Assembly: GCF_031010195.1 (NCBI RefSeq)
Contig: NZ_JAUAMC010000006.1
Span: 237,876 to 301,875 of the forward strand
Reading direction: 5' to 3'
Source of the DNA: Halomonas sp. SpR8
GTDB taxonomy: Bacteria; Pseudomonadota; Gammaproteobacteria; Pseudomonadales; Halomonadaceae
Length of the DNA: 64,000 bases
Made by a program: the position numbers and the translations under genes. Positions 9,264-17,894 of the stretch are shown here, piece by piece. Position 1 is the stretch's first letter; the number at the start of each line of letters is the position of its first letter. The notes under the pieces were generated by a model. The model ran no database searches. It had not been told where the DNA came from and saw nothing but the letters and a program-made list of their open reading frames with translations.

Positions 9264-10247
9264 ATGCGCAAGACAATCACGACGTCGCTGCTACTGGCGA
9301 CCGCCTGCGGATTAACGGTGTCGGCTCACGCGGCGGAATGGACGATGGCCACGCCTTACGGGGATGCCAGCTTTCATACCCAAAACACTAAGCAGTTCGC
9401 CGAAGATGTGGCTGAAGCGACTGACGGTGAACTAACCATTACCGTGCATAGCGGTGGCTCACTGATAGCCCACGGAGAAATAAAGTCGTCGGTTCGTCGC
9501 GGGACCATCGATGCTGGTGAAGTCTTCCTCTCGGTGCTCTCCAACGATGATCCGATCTTTGAAGTCGATACCCTGCCAGGTGTAGCGGGTAGCTATGATG
9601 AGGCCTACGCATTGTGGGAAACCACCAAGCCGATGATCACCGAGCTGTTCGCCGATGAAGGGCTGATTCCACTCTACGCGGTTGCCTGGCCTGCACAAGG
9701 AATCTATACCTCCGAGCCGCTTACTGAACCAGAGCAGTTCGAAGGTCTGCGCGTCCGTGCACCGAATATTAACACCCAGCGCTTCGTCGAAAACCTGGGC
9801 GGCAGCCCGACTGAGACCGAAGAGTCTGATATCCCCACCGCCTTTAGCACTGGTCGGGTTGATGCCATGATCACCTCTAGCTCCACTGGTAACGCCATGG
9901 CCGCTTGGGATTACGTGACCGATTACACCAACGCTAACTTATGGCTGCCGAAAAATATTGTGTTTATCAGCCAGCGTAGTTTTGATGGCCTAGACGAAGC
10001 GACCCAGGAAGCGCTGATGAAAGCCGCGGCTGAGGCTGAAAAACGTGGTTGGGAGATGAGTCGCGAAGATAACGATGCCAGTTTGGCGGTTTTGGAAGAG
10101 AACGGTATTTCTGTCTCTGAACCTAACGACGCTATTTCAGAAGCGCTTCAAGCGGCTGGTGATCAACTGTTTGAAGACTGGCAGTCACGTGCCGATGACG
10201 ATGCCAAACAGGCGCTAGAGAGCTACCGCGAGCAGCAAGACAGCTAG
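9264..10247 (+). CDS. TRAP transporter solute-binding protein (DctP family)
   Basis: A 327-residue periplasmic protein with a signal peptide (cleavage probably after SAHA, residue ~23). The DctP fold is indicated by GEIKSSVRRGTIDAGE, the LPGVAG region, FEGLRVRAPN near residue 157 and the helix from TQEALMKAAAEA. It captures a solute, usually a carboxylate, for the membrane subunits encoded downstream. A strong hairpin separates it from the DctQ gene, which fits the usual higher expression of the binding protein. The ligand is unknown; a pyroglutamate-like or other acid is conceivable from the neighbouring pxp genes. Confidence 0.9.
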   Translation: MRKTITTSLLLATACGLTVSAHAAEWTMATPYGDASFHTQNTKQFAEDVAEATDGELTITVHSGGSLIAHGEIKSSVRRGTIDAGEVFLSVLSNDDPIFEVDTLPGVAGSYDEAYALWETTKPMITELFADEGLIPLYAVAWPAQGIYTSEPLTEPEQFEGLRVRAPNINTQRFVENLGGSPTETEESDIPTAFSTGRVDAMITSSSTGNAMAAWDYVTDYTNANLWLPKNIVFISQRSFDGLDEATQEALMKAAAEAEKRGWEMSREDNDASLAVLEENGISVSEPNDAISEALQAAGDQLFEDWQSRADDDAKQALESYREQQDS

Positions 10248-10269
10248 TCCTCATTGCGACCTCTCTTGC

Positions 10270-10296
10270 AGAGGCGGCGGCTTTGCTGCCGCCTCT
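10270..10296 (+). terminator. Intra-operon hairpin after TRAP binding-protein gene
   Basis: A 12-bp perfect stem AGAGGCGGCGGC / GCTGCCGCCTCT with a TTT loop, followed only by a short T run. It probably acts as a leaky terminator or protects the 3' end of the upstream mRNA. Confidence 0.65.
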
Positions 10297-10343
10297 GTTT
10301 CTCCCACGCGCTTTTTCTTAAGTGCTGCCTGAGGCATGCGAAC

Positions 10344-10907
10344 ATGACGTTTAAATTCGACAAGCTCTATCGCCTGGGTGCTTGGGGTGCAGCGGCGTGC
10401 ATGGTGGTTATCTGTGCGCTGATAGCGATTCAGGTGACCTTCCGCTTGGTAGATGCGCTATTAGTGCTGGTGGGGCTGGGCCGTTTGGGCTTAAGCATCA
10501 CCGGCGTCTCGGAAATCGCCTCTTATCTATTGGTTGGGGCGACCTTTCTGGGGCTGGCCTACACCTTTGTGCATCATGCGCATATACGCGTAACGCTGCT
10601 AATTGCTCGGTTACCCTCGGCCATTCGTGTGTGGTTCGAGGTGTTTTGTTTGATTATCGCGTTGGCGATCAGCCTGATGCTGAGCTATGGCCTGATTGAG
10701 CTGGCCAGAGAGAGCCTGACTTATAACGACGTATCTTCAGGGTTCATGTCGATTCCTCTATGGATTCCCCAGCTCGTCCTCGCGACCAGCGTCGGGCTGC
10801 TCTGTTTGGCCCTGGCGGAAGCCCTCTTTATGGCGCTACGAATCGCTGCACACGATCCCTCAAGTTTTCGCGAGGCCATCGAGACTGATGACAGCGAGGA
10901 GCATTAA
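10344..10907 (+). CDS. TRAP transporter small membrane subunit (DctQ family)
   Basis: A 187-residue protein with four hydrophobic helices, as usual for DctQ. I chose ATG 10344 because GAGG lies 9 bases upstream; an in-frame start at 10254 would add 30 cysteine- and arginine-rich residues translated from the intergenic hairpin. It forms the membrane complex with the large DctM subunit. The gene lies 96 bp after the binding-protein gene. Confidence 0.82.
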   Translation: MTFKFDKLYRLGAWGAAACMVVICALIAIQVTFRLVDALLVLVGLGRLGLSITGVSEIASYLLVGATFLGLAYTFVHHAHIRVTLLIARLPSAIRVWFEVFCLIIALAISLMLSYGLIELARESLTYNDVSSGFMSIPLWIPQLVLATSVGLLCLALAEALFMALRIAAHDPSSFREAIETDDSEEH

Positions 10908-10954
10908 ATGTCGACACTAACCGCTGGTTTGCCCTCTAAATCGGAGAGATCCTC

Positions 10955-12259
10955 GTGCTACTACTAAGTCTCGCCACCATATTCACCCTCGTGTTGCTGC
11001 TGGGTAGTGGGGTGTGGATCGCCTTCGCTCTGATCGGTACGGCCTGGATAGCGCTAGAGTTCTTCAGCTCGTTCTCACCGGCATCTATCTTGGCGTCAGA
11101 CTTCTGGGGGGCCAGCTACGGCTGGGATCTTACCGCGCTGCCGATGTTTATCTGGATGGGCGAGATACTGTTTCGCTCAGGGCTTGCTGACAATATGTTT
11201 CGTGGCCTTTCGCCCTGGTTGAATCGCCTGCCGGGGCGTTTATTGCATACCAATATCATTGGCAGCGGCATGTTTGCGGCAGTGTGCGGCTCCTCAGCCG
11301 CCACCTGTGCCACGGTGGGCAAAATGACCCTGCCGGAGCTTGAGCGGCGTGGCTACGACAGCAATATGGCGATTGGCACCCTGGCCAGTGCTTCCACTTT
11401 AGGGCTATTGATTCCGCCCTCTATCGTGCTGATTGTCTACGGCGTAGTTACCGAGCAGTCAATCTCCAGGCTGTTTATGGCCGGTATCGGTCCGGGTCTG
11501 ATGATCTTGGCGATGTTCATGACCTATCTCATTTTGTGGGCGCTACTTAAAGGCAACCGCGAGGGGCTTACCGGCGAAGATGAATCAGACATGCGCTTTG
11601 CTGAAAAGCTACGCAATACTTGGTCCCTGTTACCTATCTTGCTATTGATTGGCGGGATTATTTTCTCGATTTATGGCGGATTAGCGTCGCCCACCGAGGC
11701 CGCCGCCGTCGGCGTGGTGCTATCGATTGTGATTGCCCGCTTTAACGGTCACTTTGACCGCGAAATCTTTAAGAGCTCGCTGTTTGCCGCCGTGCGCACC
11801 GCTTGCATGATCGCGTTCATTATTGCCGGCGCCTCATTTCTGACCTCGGCCATGGGCTTTACCCAGGTACCGATGAAGCTGGCAACGGCAATTGGTGAGA
11901 TGGGCCTCTCACCCACCATGCTACTGATTGCACTCACGTTGCTGCTGTTGATAATGGGCTGCTTTTTGGACGGTATCTCGCTGATTCTGCTGGTGACCGC
12001 GATTATTATGCCGCTGGTGAGTGCCGCAGGGTTCGATCTGATCTGGTTTGGTATTTACCTGGTCGTGGTGGTCGAAATGTCACAGATTACACCGCCAGTG
12101 GGTTTCAACCTGTTCGTGATTCAAGGGCTGACCGGTAAAGATATTTTGACCATTACCAAGGCGACGCTGCCGTTTTTCCTACTAATGCTGTTGGCGATTG
12201 CCTTAATGCATATCTTCCCAGGCATTGCTCTTTATCTACCTGAGGCGATGACTCGCTAA
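10955..12259 (+). CDS. TRAP transporter large membrane subunit (DctM family)
   Basis: A 434-residue polytopic protein, the sodium-coupled transport subunit of the TRAP system. Family motifs include the CGSSAATCATVGKMTLPELERRGY region near residue 110 and IPPSIVLIVYG near residue 150. The start is GTG 10955 with GGAG about 9 bases upstream. It is the last gene of the dctPQM-type operon. Confidence 0.9.
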   Translation: MLLLSLATIFTLVLLLGSGVWIAFALIGTAWIALEFFSSFSPASILASDFWGASYGWDLTALPMFIWMGEILFRSGLADNMFRGLSPWLNRLPGRLLHTNIIGSGMFAAVCGSSAATCATVGKMTLPELERRGYDSNMAIGTLASASTLGLLIPPSIVLIVYGVVTEQSISRLFMAGIGPGLMILAMFMTYLILWALLKGNREGLTGEDESDMRFAEKLRNTWSLLPILLLIGGIIFSIYGGLASPTEAAAVGVVLSIVIARFNGHFDREIFKSSLFAAVRTACMIAFIIAGASFLTSAMGFTQVPMKLATAIGEMGLSPTMLLIALTLLLLIMGCFLDGISLILLVTAIIMPLVSAAGFDLIWFGIYLVVVVEMSQITPPVGFNLFVIQGLTGKDILTITKATLPFFLLMLLAIALMHIFPGIALYLPEAMTR

Positions 12260-12369
12260 ACGCCCGTGTAGGCCAGAATTAAACATCAGAGCAGCCATCA
12301 ACGTCATCGTCTTGTCATCATATTTGGCATACCCTACGCGCCGCCAACCCGCGATGAAAGGAGTGCCCC

Positions 12370-13095
12370 ATGCGTCTGGCCCTGTTTGATCTTGACGACA
12401 CCCTCCTGGATGGAGACTGCAGCGACCGCTGGAATTTATGGATGATAGAGCAAGGTTGGATTAGCGATGCTGAAGCCTTTATGGCGCGGGCGGCGCAAAT
12501 GCACCAAGCCTATCACGCCGGAAAGCTAAAGCTTGAAGAGTACTTAGCCATGACCTTGGCGCCGCTGCGTGGGCGTCGGGTGAGAGATGTGCAGAAAGAG
12601 GTCGAGCGCTTCGTCGCTACTCACTTGCAGCCGCGTATTTTTGAACAGGCCTGGGCCTGCCTGGAATCGCATCGCCAGGCAGGCGATACGCTGGTGCTGA
12701 TTTCTGCTTCGTCGCGTCACCTGGTCGAGCCGATTGCGACCACTTTAGGCATTGAACACGTGCTGGCGGTAGAGCTCAGCGTGGAGCACGGCATCAATGA
12801 AGACGCGCGCTATACCGGCGGCAGCGAAGGCATTTTTTCGTATCGCGGCGGTAAGGTGTTGCGCTTAAAACAGTGGTTGGCCGAACAACAGATCACCCCC
12901 AGCCACACCACTTTCTACTCAGACTCCCGCAACGACCTCCCGCTGCTGCAGTACGTGGATTGCCCTGTGGCGGTTAACCCAGACCCGGTACTGGCCGAGG
13001 TGGCTAGCGTTGAAGGGTGGCGGCGCTTAGACTGGCGGACGCCCCCAAGCGCTTCGTCGCCTAACGCTTTGCCAGGAAAACCGGTGCATGTCTGA
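12370..13095 (+). CDS. HAD-superfamily phosphatase (HAD-IB, SerB-like)
   Basis: A 241-residue cytoplasmic phosphatase. Motif I is FDLDDTLLDGD (residues 5-15), motif II SASSRH (~115-120) and motif III/IV SDSRNDLP (~186). The length and the HAD-IB type cap resemble phosphoserine phosphatase-like enzymes. Its 3' end overlaps the GntR/UTRA regulator by 8 bases, placing it in the 2-aminoethylphosphonate gene group, but its substrate is unknown. Confidence 0.8.
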   Translation: MRLALFDLDDTLLDGDCSDRWNLWMIEQGWISDAEAFMARAAQMHQAYHAGKLKLEEYLAMTLAPLRGRRVRDVQKEVERFVATHLQPRIFEQAWACLESHRQAGDTLVLISASSRHLVEPIATTLGIEHVLAVELSVEHGINEDARYTGGSEGIFSYRGGKVLRLKQWLAEQQITPSHTTFYSDSRNDLPLLQYVDCPVAVNPDPVLAEVASVEGWRRLDWRTPPSASSPNALPGKPVHV

Positions 13096-13798
13096 CGCCT
13101 ACTATTTACAGTTAACTGAACAGCTACGCACCTTGATCGACCAAAACGCCGCCCAGTGGGAAGGCAAACTCCCCGCCGAGCGAGTATTGGCCGAGCATTT
13201 TGCCACCACCCGCGTCACCCTGCGCCAAGCGCTTTCTCAGTTGGAGGGGGAGGGCCTGATCCACCGCAGCAACCGGCGCGGCTGGTTTATCTCTCCCGCC
13301 CGGTTAGTCTACGACCCCACCCGTGACGCGGGCTTTAACGACTATGTGCGCGCCCAGGGACGACAGCCTCGCACCGCTGTTTTGAAGCTGGAAGCCCGCG
13401 TTCACCCGCCTGCCGCTCGGGCGCTGGGCCTGCCGGATGACCAGCCGTTTCAGCATATTCGCCGCCGCCGCTACGTGGATGACCGCGCGGTGCTGGTGGA
13501 GTCGCTGTGGGTGGTGCCCGAGCGCGCGCCCGAGTTGCTGGATATCTACGCCGGGCAGTCTCTGTGGGGGCTGCTGCGCGAGCGCTGGGGGCACTACCTG
13601 GCTAATCGCTCTATCCGCATGGTGTCGGAAGCGTTGTCGCCTTTGGATGCTGAAGAACTATTCGTTGCGCCCGGCACTGCCGGGTTAAATATTAACCGTG
13701 CCATTTTTGACGACCAGCGGCGCCCCATTGAGTATGACGAGGAGCACTGGCTGCACGATTCCCTTTGCATCAGTGTGGAGCTTTCGGGGCAGCGTTAG
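13088..13798 (+). CDS. GntR-family regulator with UTRA domain, probable 2-aminoethylphosphonate regulator
   Basis: A 236-residue regulator with an N-terminal GntR winged helix (residues ~5-70; EGKLPAERVLAEHFATTRVTLRQAL) and a C-terminal UTRA ligand domain (~85-230; the IRRRRYVDDRAVLVESLW block is typical). It precedes an AEP-type ABC transporter. Two copies of a GntR/UTRA-like palindrome, upstream of the binding-protein gene and of phnW, are likely its operators. It probably represses transport and breakdown of 2-aminoethylphosphonate until the substrate is present. Confidence 0.83.
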   Translation: MSDAYYLQLTEQLRTLIDQNAAQWEGKLPAERVLAEHFATTRVTLRQALSQLEGEGLIHRSNRRGWFISPARLVYDPTRDAGFNDYVRAQGRQPRTAVLKLEARVHPPAARALGLPDDQPFQHIRRRRYVDDRAVLVESLWVVPERAPELLDIYAGQSLWGLLRERWGHYLANRSIRMVSEALSPLDAEELFVAPGTAGLNINRAIFDDQRRPIEYDEEHWLHDSLCISVELSGQR

Positions 13799-13884
13799 CG
13801 GCGATTGCTTCAAGGCGATCATCAGCGCTTAAAAAAACGGTCAAACAAGCGTCATCGCGGTGTCATTTAACCACGGCAAACTTC

Positions 13885-13896
13885 TGGTCTATACCA
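13885..13896. promoter_or_regulatory. Palindromic operator 1 (TGGTCTATACCA)
   Basis: TGGTCTATACCA is a near-perfect palindrome 21 bp before the ATG of the binding-protein gene. The exact reverse complement occurs directly before phnW. The TGGT-N4-ACCA form is typical of GntR/UTRA regulators such as the one encoded just upstream. Confidence 0.75.
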
Positions 13897-13917
13897 ATCA
13901 GCCAGGAGACTACTCTC

Positions 13918-14967
13918 ATGATCACTCGCCGCTTATTCCCCTCCACGTTGTTAGCAGGCACCGCTGCCGTTGCGCTTGCCTCAACTGTGCTTGCTGCCAA
14001 TGCCCAGGCCACTGAATTAACCGTGTATACCGCCGTTGAGTCCGACGACCTGCAAAAATACGCCGAACGCTTCAACGCGGCTCATCCGGATATCGAGATT
14101 AACTGGGTGCGTGACTCCACCGGCGTGATTACCGCCCGGCTGCTGGCAGAAAAAGACAACCCCCAGGCCGATGTGATTTGGGGTTTGGCCGCTACCAGCC
14201 TGCTTGTGCTGGAAGACGAGGGCATGCTGGAGCGCTATGCACCCGCGGGCGTTGAAAATCTTGACCCAAAATTTGTCGATGCGGCCTATCGGGATGGTGA
14301 AGACCCGGCTTGGGTGGGCATGGACGCCTGGGTCGCGGCAATTTGCTACAACACCATTGAGGGCGAGCGCCAGGGCGTACCGATGCCCAGCTCTTGGGAA
14401 GATCTGACTAAGCCTGAGTTTGAAGGCCATGTGATTATGCCCAACCCCAACTCGTCGGGTACCGGCTACCTGGACGTGGCCAGCTGGCTGCAGCTTTGGG
14501 GCGAGGAGCAGGGCTGGGACTATATGGACCGCCTGCATAACAACATCGCCCGTTACACCCATTCGGGCTCCGCGCCTTGCAGCCTGGCTGCTACCGGTGA
14601 AACCGTGGTGGGCGTGTCATTTGCCTTCCGTGGTGCCCGCTTGAAGTCACAGGGAGCGCCTATCGAGGTCGTGTTCCCTGAAGAGGGCCTGGGCTGGGAT
14701 ATGGAAGCCTCTGCCCTTGTGGCCGGTAGCGACAAGCAAGAAGCGGCGCAAACGCTGCTGGATTGGTCGATCTCACGGGAGGCCAACGAGCTGTATAACG
14801 AAGGCTATGCGGTGGTGGCCTACCCCGGCGTGGCACAACCCATCGACAACTACCCCACCGATATTACCGAGCGCATGATCGATGCCGACTTCAAGTGGGC
14901 GGCGGTCAATCGCGAGCGCGTGCTGGCCGAGTGGCAGCGCCGCTACGACGGTAAAACCGAACAGTAA
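13918..14967 (+). CDS. 2-Aminoethylphosphonate-type ABC transporter substrate-binding protein
   Basis: A 349-residue iron/thiamine-type (Fbp-like) binding protein with a signal peptide of about 32 residues ending NAQA. Blocks such as LTVYTAVESDDLQKYAERF, KDNPQADVIWGLAA and MPNPNSSGTGYLDVASW are typical of the AEP and FbpA-like clade. I chose ATG 13918 because it opens directly onto the signal peptide, with AGGAG upstream; an in-frame start at 13765 would include the operator. The phnW/phnX neighbours make 2-aminoethylphosphonate the probable ligand. It is exported to the periplasm. Confidence 0.85.
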   Translation: MITRRLFPSTLLAGTAAVALASTVLAANAQATELTVYTAVESDDLQKYAERFNAAHPDIEINWVRDSTGVITARLLAEKDNPQADVIWGLAATSLLVLEDEGMLERYAPAGVENLDPKFVDAAYRDGEDPAWVGMDAWVAAICYNTIEGERQGVPMPSSWEDLTKPEFEGHVIMPNPNSSGTGYLDVASWLQLWGEEQGWDYMDRLHNNIARYTHSGSAPCSLAATGETVVGVSFAFRGARLKSQGAPIEVVFPEEGLGWDMEASALVAGSDKQEAAQTLLDWSISREANELYNEGYAVVAYPGVAQPIDNYPTDITERMIDADFKWAAVNRERVLAEWQRRYDGKTEQ

Positions 14968-14983
14968 GCCAAGATCAGCAGTT

Positions 14984-15005
14984 GCCCCGGCTTAAGCGCC
15001 GGGGC
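14984..15005 (+). terminator. Intra-operon hairpin after the phosphonate binding-protein gene
   Basis: Stem GCCCCGGC / GCCGGGGC with a 6-base loop lies between the binding-protein gene and the ATPase gene. No T run follows, so it is more likely an mRNA-stabilising or attenuating hairpin than a full terminator. Confidence 0.6.
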
Positions 15006-15016
15006 TTGGAGATGTT

Positions 15017-16141
15017 ATGCACACCACCATGACGTCGCTGCTGGCGGCTGACTCGCCAGCGGTGATGACCCCCACAACGCCGCACTTAAGTATTGACGCC
15101 GTCACCAAGCAGTTTGGAAACTTCACTGCGCTGGACGGTATTTCCCTGACCATTAACGAAGGCGAGTTTGTCTGCTTTCTGGGCCCCTCCGGCTGCGGCA
15201 AAACCACCTTGTTGCGCACCATTGCAGGGCTAACCCAGCAAACGTCGGGCACACTGATTCAGCGCGACAAGGATATTTCCCGGCTGCCCACCCAAGCGAG
15301 GGACTTCGGCATTGTGTTCCAGTCCTACGCGCTGTTTCCCAACCTGACGGTGTTTAACAATATCGCCTATGGGCTGCGCAACCGTCGGGATGACCGGGCG
15401 CGTATCGACACTCGGGTCGCCGAACTGCTCACCCTGGTCAACTTAACCGGCAGTGAAAACAAGTACCCGGCGGCGCTTTCCGGTGGCCAACAGCAGCGGG
15501 TAGCGCTGGCGCGTGCACTGGCCACCGAGCCAGGCTTGTTACTACTGGATGAACCCCTCTCGGCGCTGGATGCCCGGGTTCGGGGTCATCTTCGCAGCCA
15601 GATTAAAGCCCTTCAGGCGCGCCTGGGCGTAACCACTATTATGGTCACCCACGACCAGGAAGAGGCGCTGACCATGGCCGACCGCATCGTGGTGATGAAC
15701 CACGGCGTGATTGAGCAGGTGGGCACCCCGGCCGAAATCTATCACCAGCCTGCCAGCGCTTTTGTGGCCTCGTTTATTGGCAGCATGAACTTTCTGGAAG
15801 TGACCGCACAGGGCAATAACCGAGCGCTATTGGGTACCACGCCTTGCGCCTGCCTGCCGCATACCCTGGAATTGGGCCAGGCCGCCCAACTGGCCATCCG
15901 TCCGGAGGCCGTGGCGCTTAGCCGTGAAACGGGAGCGTTGAAAGGCGAGGTGGTTGGCATCGAGTTTTTGGGCCCCTTTCAGCGGGTTACCCTGCGCCTA
16001 ACGGAAGCCGATCAAACGCTTATCGCCGATGTGCCGAGCCGAGATAGTAGTGACCTCGACCTGTTTGTGGGGCAGATGCTATCGATTCATCTACCCGCGG
16101 AGGCCGCCCGCCTATACCCCGCAGGGAGTAGCCAGCAATGA
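15017..16141 (+). CDS. 2-Aminoethylphosphonate-type ABC transporter ATP-binding protein
   Basis: A 374-residue ATPase. It has Walker A GPSGCGKTT (residues ~56-64), the signature LSGGQQQRVALARALA (~155-170) and Walker B LLLLDEPLSALD (~176), followed by a C-terminal TOBE-like regulatory domain from about residue 290. This is the length and layout of FbpC/PotA/PhnT-type proteins. GGAG lies 5 bases before the ATG. Its stop overlaps the permease start by 4 bases. It powers uptake through the fused permease encoded next. Confidence 0.88.
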   Translation: MHTTMTSLLAADSPAVMTPTTPHLSIDAVTKQFGNFTALDGISLTINEGEFVCFLGPSGCGKTTLLRTIAGLTQQTSGTLIQRDKDISRLPTQARDFGIVFQSYALFPNLTVFNNIAYGLRNRRDDRARIDTRVAELLTLVNLTGSENKYPAALSGGQQQRVALARALATEPGLLLLDEPLSALDARVRGHLRSQIKALQARLGVTTIMVTHDQEEALTMADRIVVMNHGVIEQVGTPAEIYHQPASAFVASFIGSMNFLEVTAQGNNRALLGTTPCACLPHTLELGQAAQLAIRPEAVALSRETGALKGEVVGIEFLGPFQRVTLRLTEADQTLIADVPSRDSSDLDLFVGQMLSIHLPAEAARLYPAGSSQQ

Positions 16142-17829
16142 TGGCTAAGACCTTTACAATGTCGGCGACCAAGCCGTCGCTAGAGTCGCTAATCCGTTTG
16201 TTAGCGTTACTCGCTGGCGTCGCCTTGCTGGTGGTGGGCCTGCTGTTTCCGCTGGTGGCCATGCTGGTTAAAAGCCTGCAAGACCGCGCCGGTGACTTTA
16301 TCGGTTTGGCCAACTTTGTTCAGTACTTTCAAACCCCCGCGCTGGTCAATTCGATTGTCAACTCGTTGCGGGTGGCGCTGATGACCACCGTGGTGGTGGT
16401 CGGCTTGGCGTTTGTATGCGCCTACGGGATTACCCGCACCTGCATGCCGGGCAAGCGGCTGTTTCGTATGTTGGCGATTCTGCCTATTCTGGCGCCGTCA
16501 TTACTGCCCGCCATTAGTCTGGTTTACCTGTTCGGCAACCAGGGGTTTCTGCGCGACGTGCTGGCAGACCATTCGATTTATGGGCCGATTGGCATTGTAA
16601 TGGGCATGAGCTTTTGGATATTCCCCCACGCGCTGATGCTGCTGACCACCGCGCTAACCAACAGCGATGCGCGGCTCTATGAAGCGGCCGAAGCGCTGGG
16701 CACTCCCAAATGGCGTACGTTTTTGACCATTACGTTGCCCGGCGTGCGCTACGGGCTGATTTCCTGCCTGTTTGTGGTGTTTACCCTGGCGATCACCGAT
16801 TTTGGCGTGCCGAAAATTATCGGCGGTCAGTTCAGCGTGCTGGCCACCGATGTCTACCGTCAGGTCGTCGGCCAGCAGAACTTTCAGATGGGCGCGGTAG
16901 TCAGCGTGATTCTACTGCTACCCGCGGTGCTCTCGTTTATCGTTGACCGCTGGATACAGCGCCGCCAGGTGGCCCAGCTCTCGGCCCGGGCGGTGCCGTG
17001 GCAGCCTACCCCCAGCCCGTTGCGGGACTGGGTCTTTACGCTACTCTGCTACGCGGTGGCCGGTGCCATTGTGTTGGTGATCGGCACCGCGGTTTATGCC
17101 TCGCTGGTACAGTTCTGGCCCTACAACTTATCGATCACCTTTGAACACTATACCTTCCAAGGCATGGCCGATGGCGGCTGGGGAGCGTGGTTTAACTCGC
17201 TCAAGCTCGCCTTTAGCGTGGCGCTGGTGGGCACGTTGGTGATCTTCTTTAATGCCTGGCTGATCGAAAAGAGCGAAGGCTACCGCCCGCTGCGCCAAGG
17301 GCTGCACTTTATGGCCATGCTGCCGATGGCGGTGCCCGGTATGGTGCTGGGGCTTGCCTATATCTTCTTCTTCAATCAGGCGGGCAACCCGTTTAACTGG
17401 CTATACGGCACGCTGATGATTCTGGTGCTTAATACCTTGATTCACTTCTACACCGTGTGCCATCTCACCTCGGTCACCGCGCTAAAACAGCTCGACCCCG
17501 AATTTGAAGCGGTGGGGGCCTCACTTAAGGTACCTTTCTGGATCACGTTCAGTCGGGTGACGCTGCCCGTGTCGCTGCCCGCGGTACTGGATATATCGGT
17601 GTATCTGTTCGTCAATGCGATGACCACGGTGTCCGCGGTGGTGTTTCTCTACAACAGCGACACGCGGCTGGCCTCGGTGGCGGTTCTCCACCTGGATGAA
17701 GCCGGTTACTTCGCCAGCGCGGCAGCCATGGCGGTGCTGATTTTCCTTACTTCGCTAGTGGTGAAGCTGCTGCATACCGCGCTTACCCATGTGTTGTTAA
17801 ACAACGCCCAGCGCTGGCGCATGGCCTAG
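16138..17829 (+). CDS. 2-Aminoethylphosphonate-type ABC transporter permease (fused double domain)
   Basis: A 563-residue membrane protein with two binding-protein-dependent permease domains in tandem, about 12 helices in all. Each half carries the EAA-type loop (EAAEALGTPKWRTFLTITLP near residue 182; EAVGASLKVPFWITFSRVTLP near residue 456). One fused protein therefore replaces the usual pair of permeases, as in FbpB-like and AEP transporters. It ends 65 bp before phnW. Confidence 0.87.
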   Translation: MMAKTFTMSATKPSLESLIRLLALLAGVALLVVGLLFPLVAMLVKSLQDRAGDFIGLANFVQYFQTPALVNSIVNSLRVALMTTVVVVGLAFVCAYGITRTCMPGKRLFRMLAILPILAPSLLPAISLVYLFGNQGFLRDVLADHSIYGPIGIVMGMSFWIFPHALMLLTTALTNSDARLYEAAEALGTPKWRTFLTITLPGVRYGLISCLFVVFTLAITDFGVPKIIGGQFSVLATDVYRQVVGQQNFQMGAVVSVILLLPAVLSFIVDRWIQRRQVAQLSARAVPWQPTPSPLRDWVFTLLCYAVAGAIVLVIGTAVYASLVQFWPYNLSITFEHYTFQGMADGGWGAWFNSLKLAFSVALVGTLVIFFNAWLIEKSEGYRPLRQGLHFMAMLPMAVPGMVLGLAYIFFFNQAGNPFNWLYGTLMILVLNTLIHFYTVCHLTSVTALKQLDPEFEAVGASLKVPFWITFSRVTLPVSLPAVLDISVYLFVNAMTTVSAVVFLYNSDTRLASVAVLHLDEAGYFASAAAMAVLIFLTSLVVKLLHTALTHVLLNNAQRWRMA

Positions 17830-17880
17830 GCGGAATCTAGACCGCCGCCGTGCTTGCGGTTAAAGTATTTAAAAAAAAAC

Positions 17881-17892
17881 TGGTATAGACCA
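17881..17892. promoter_or_regulatory. Palindromic operator 2 (TGGTATAGACCA)
   Basis: TGGTATAGACCA is the exact reverse complement of operator 1 and ends only two bases before the phnW ATG. A bound repressor would block the translation start region or the transcription start itself. Confidence 0.75.
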
Positions 17893-17894
17893 AA

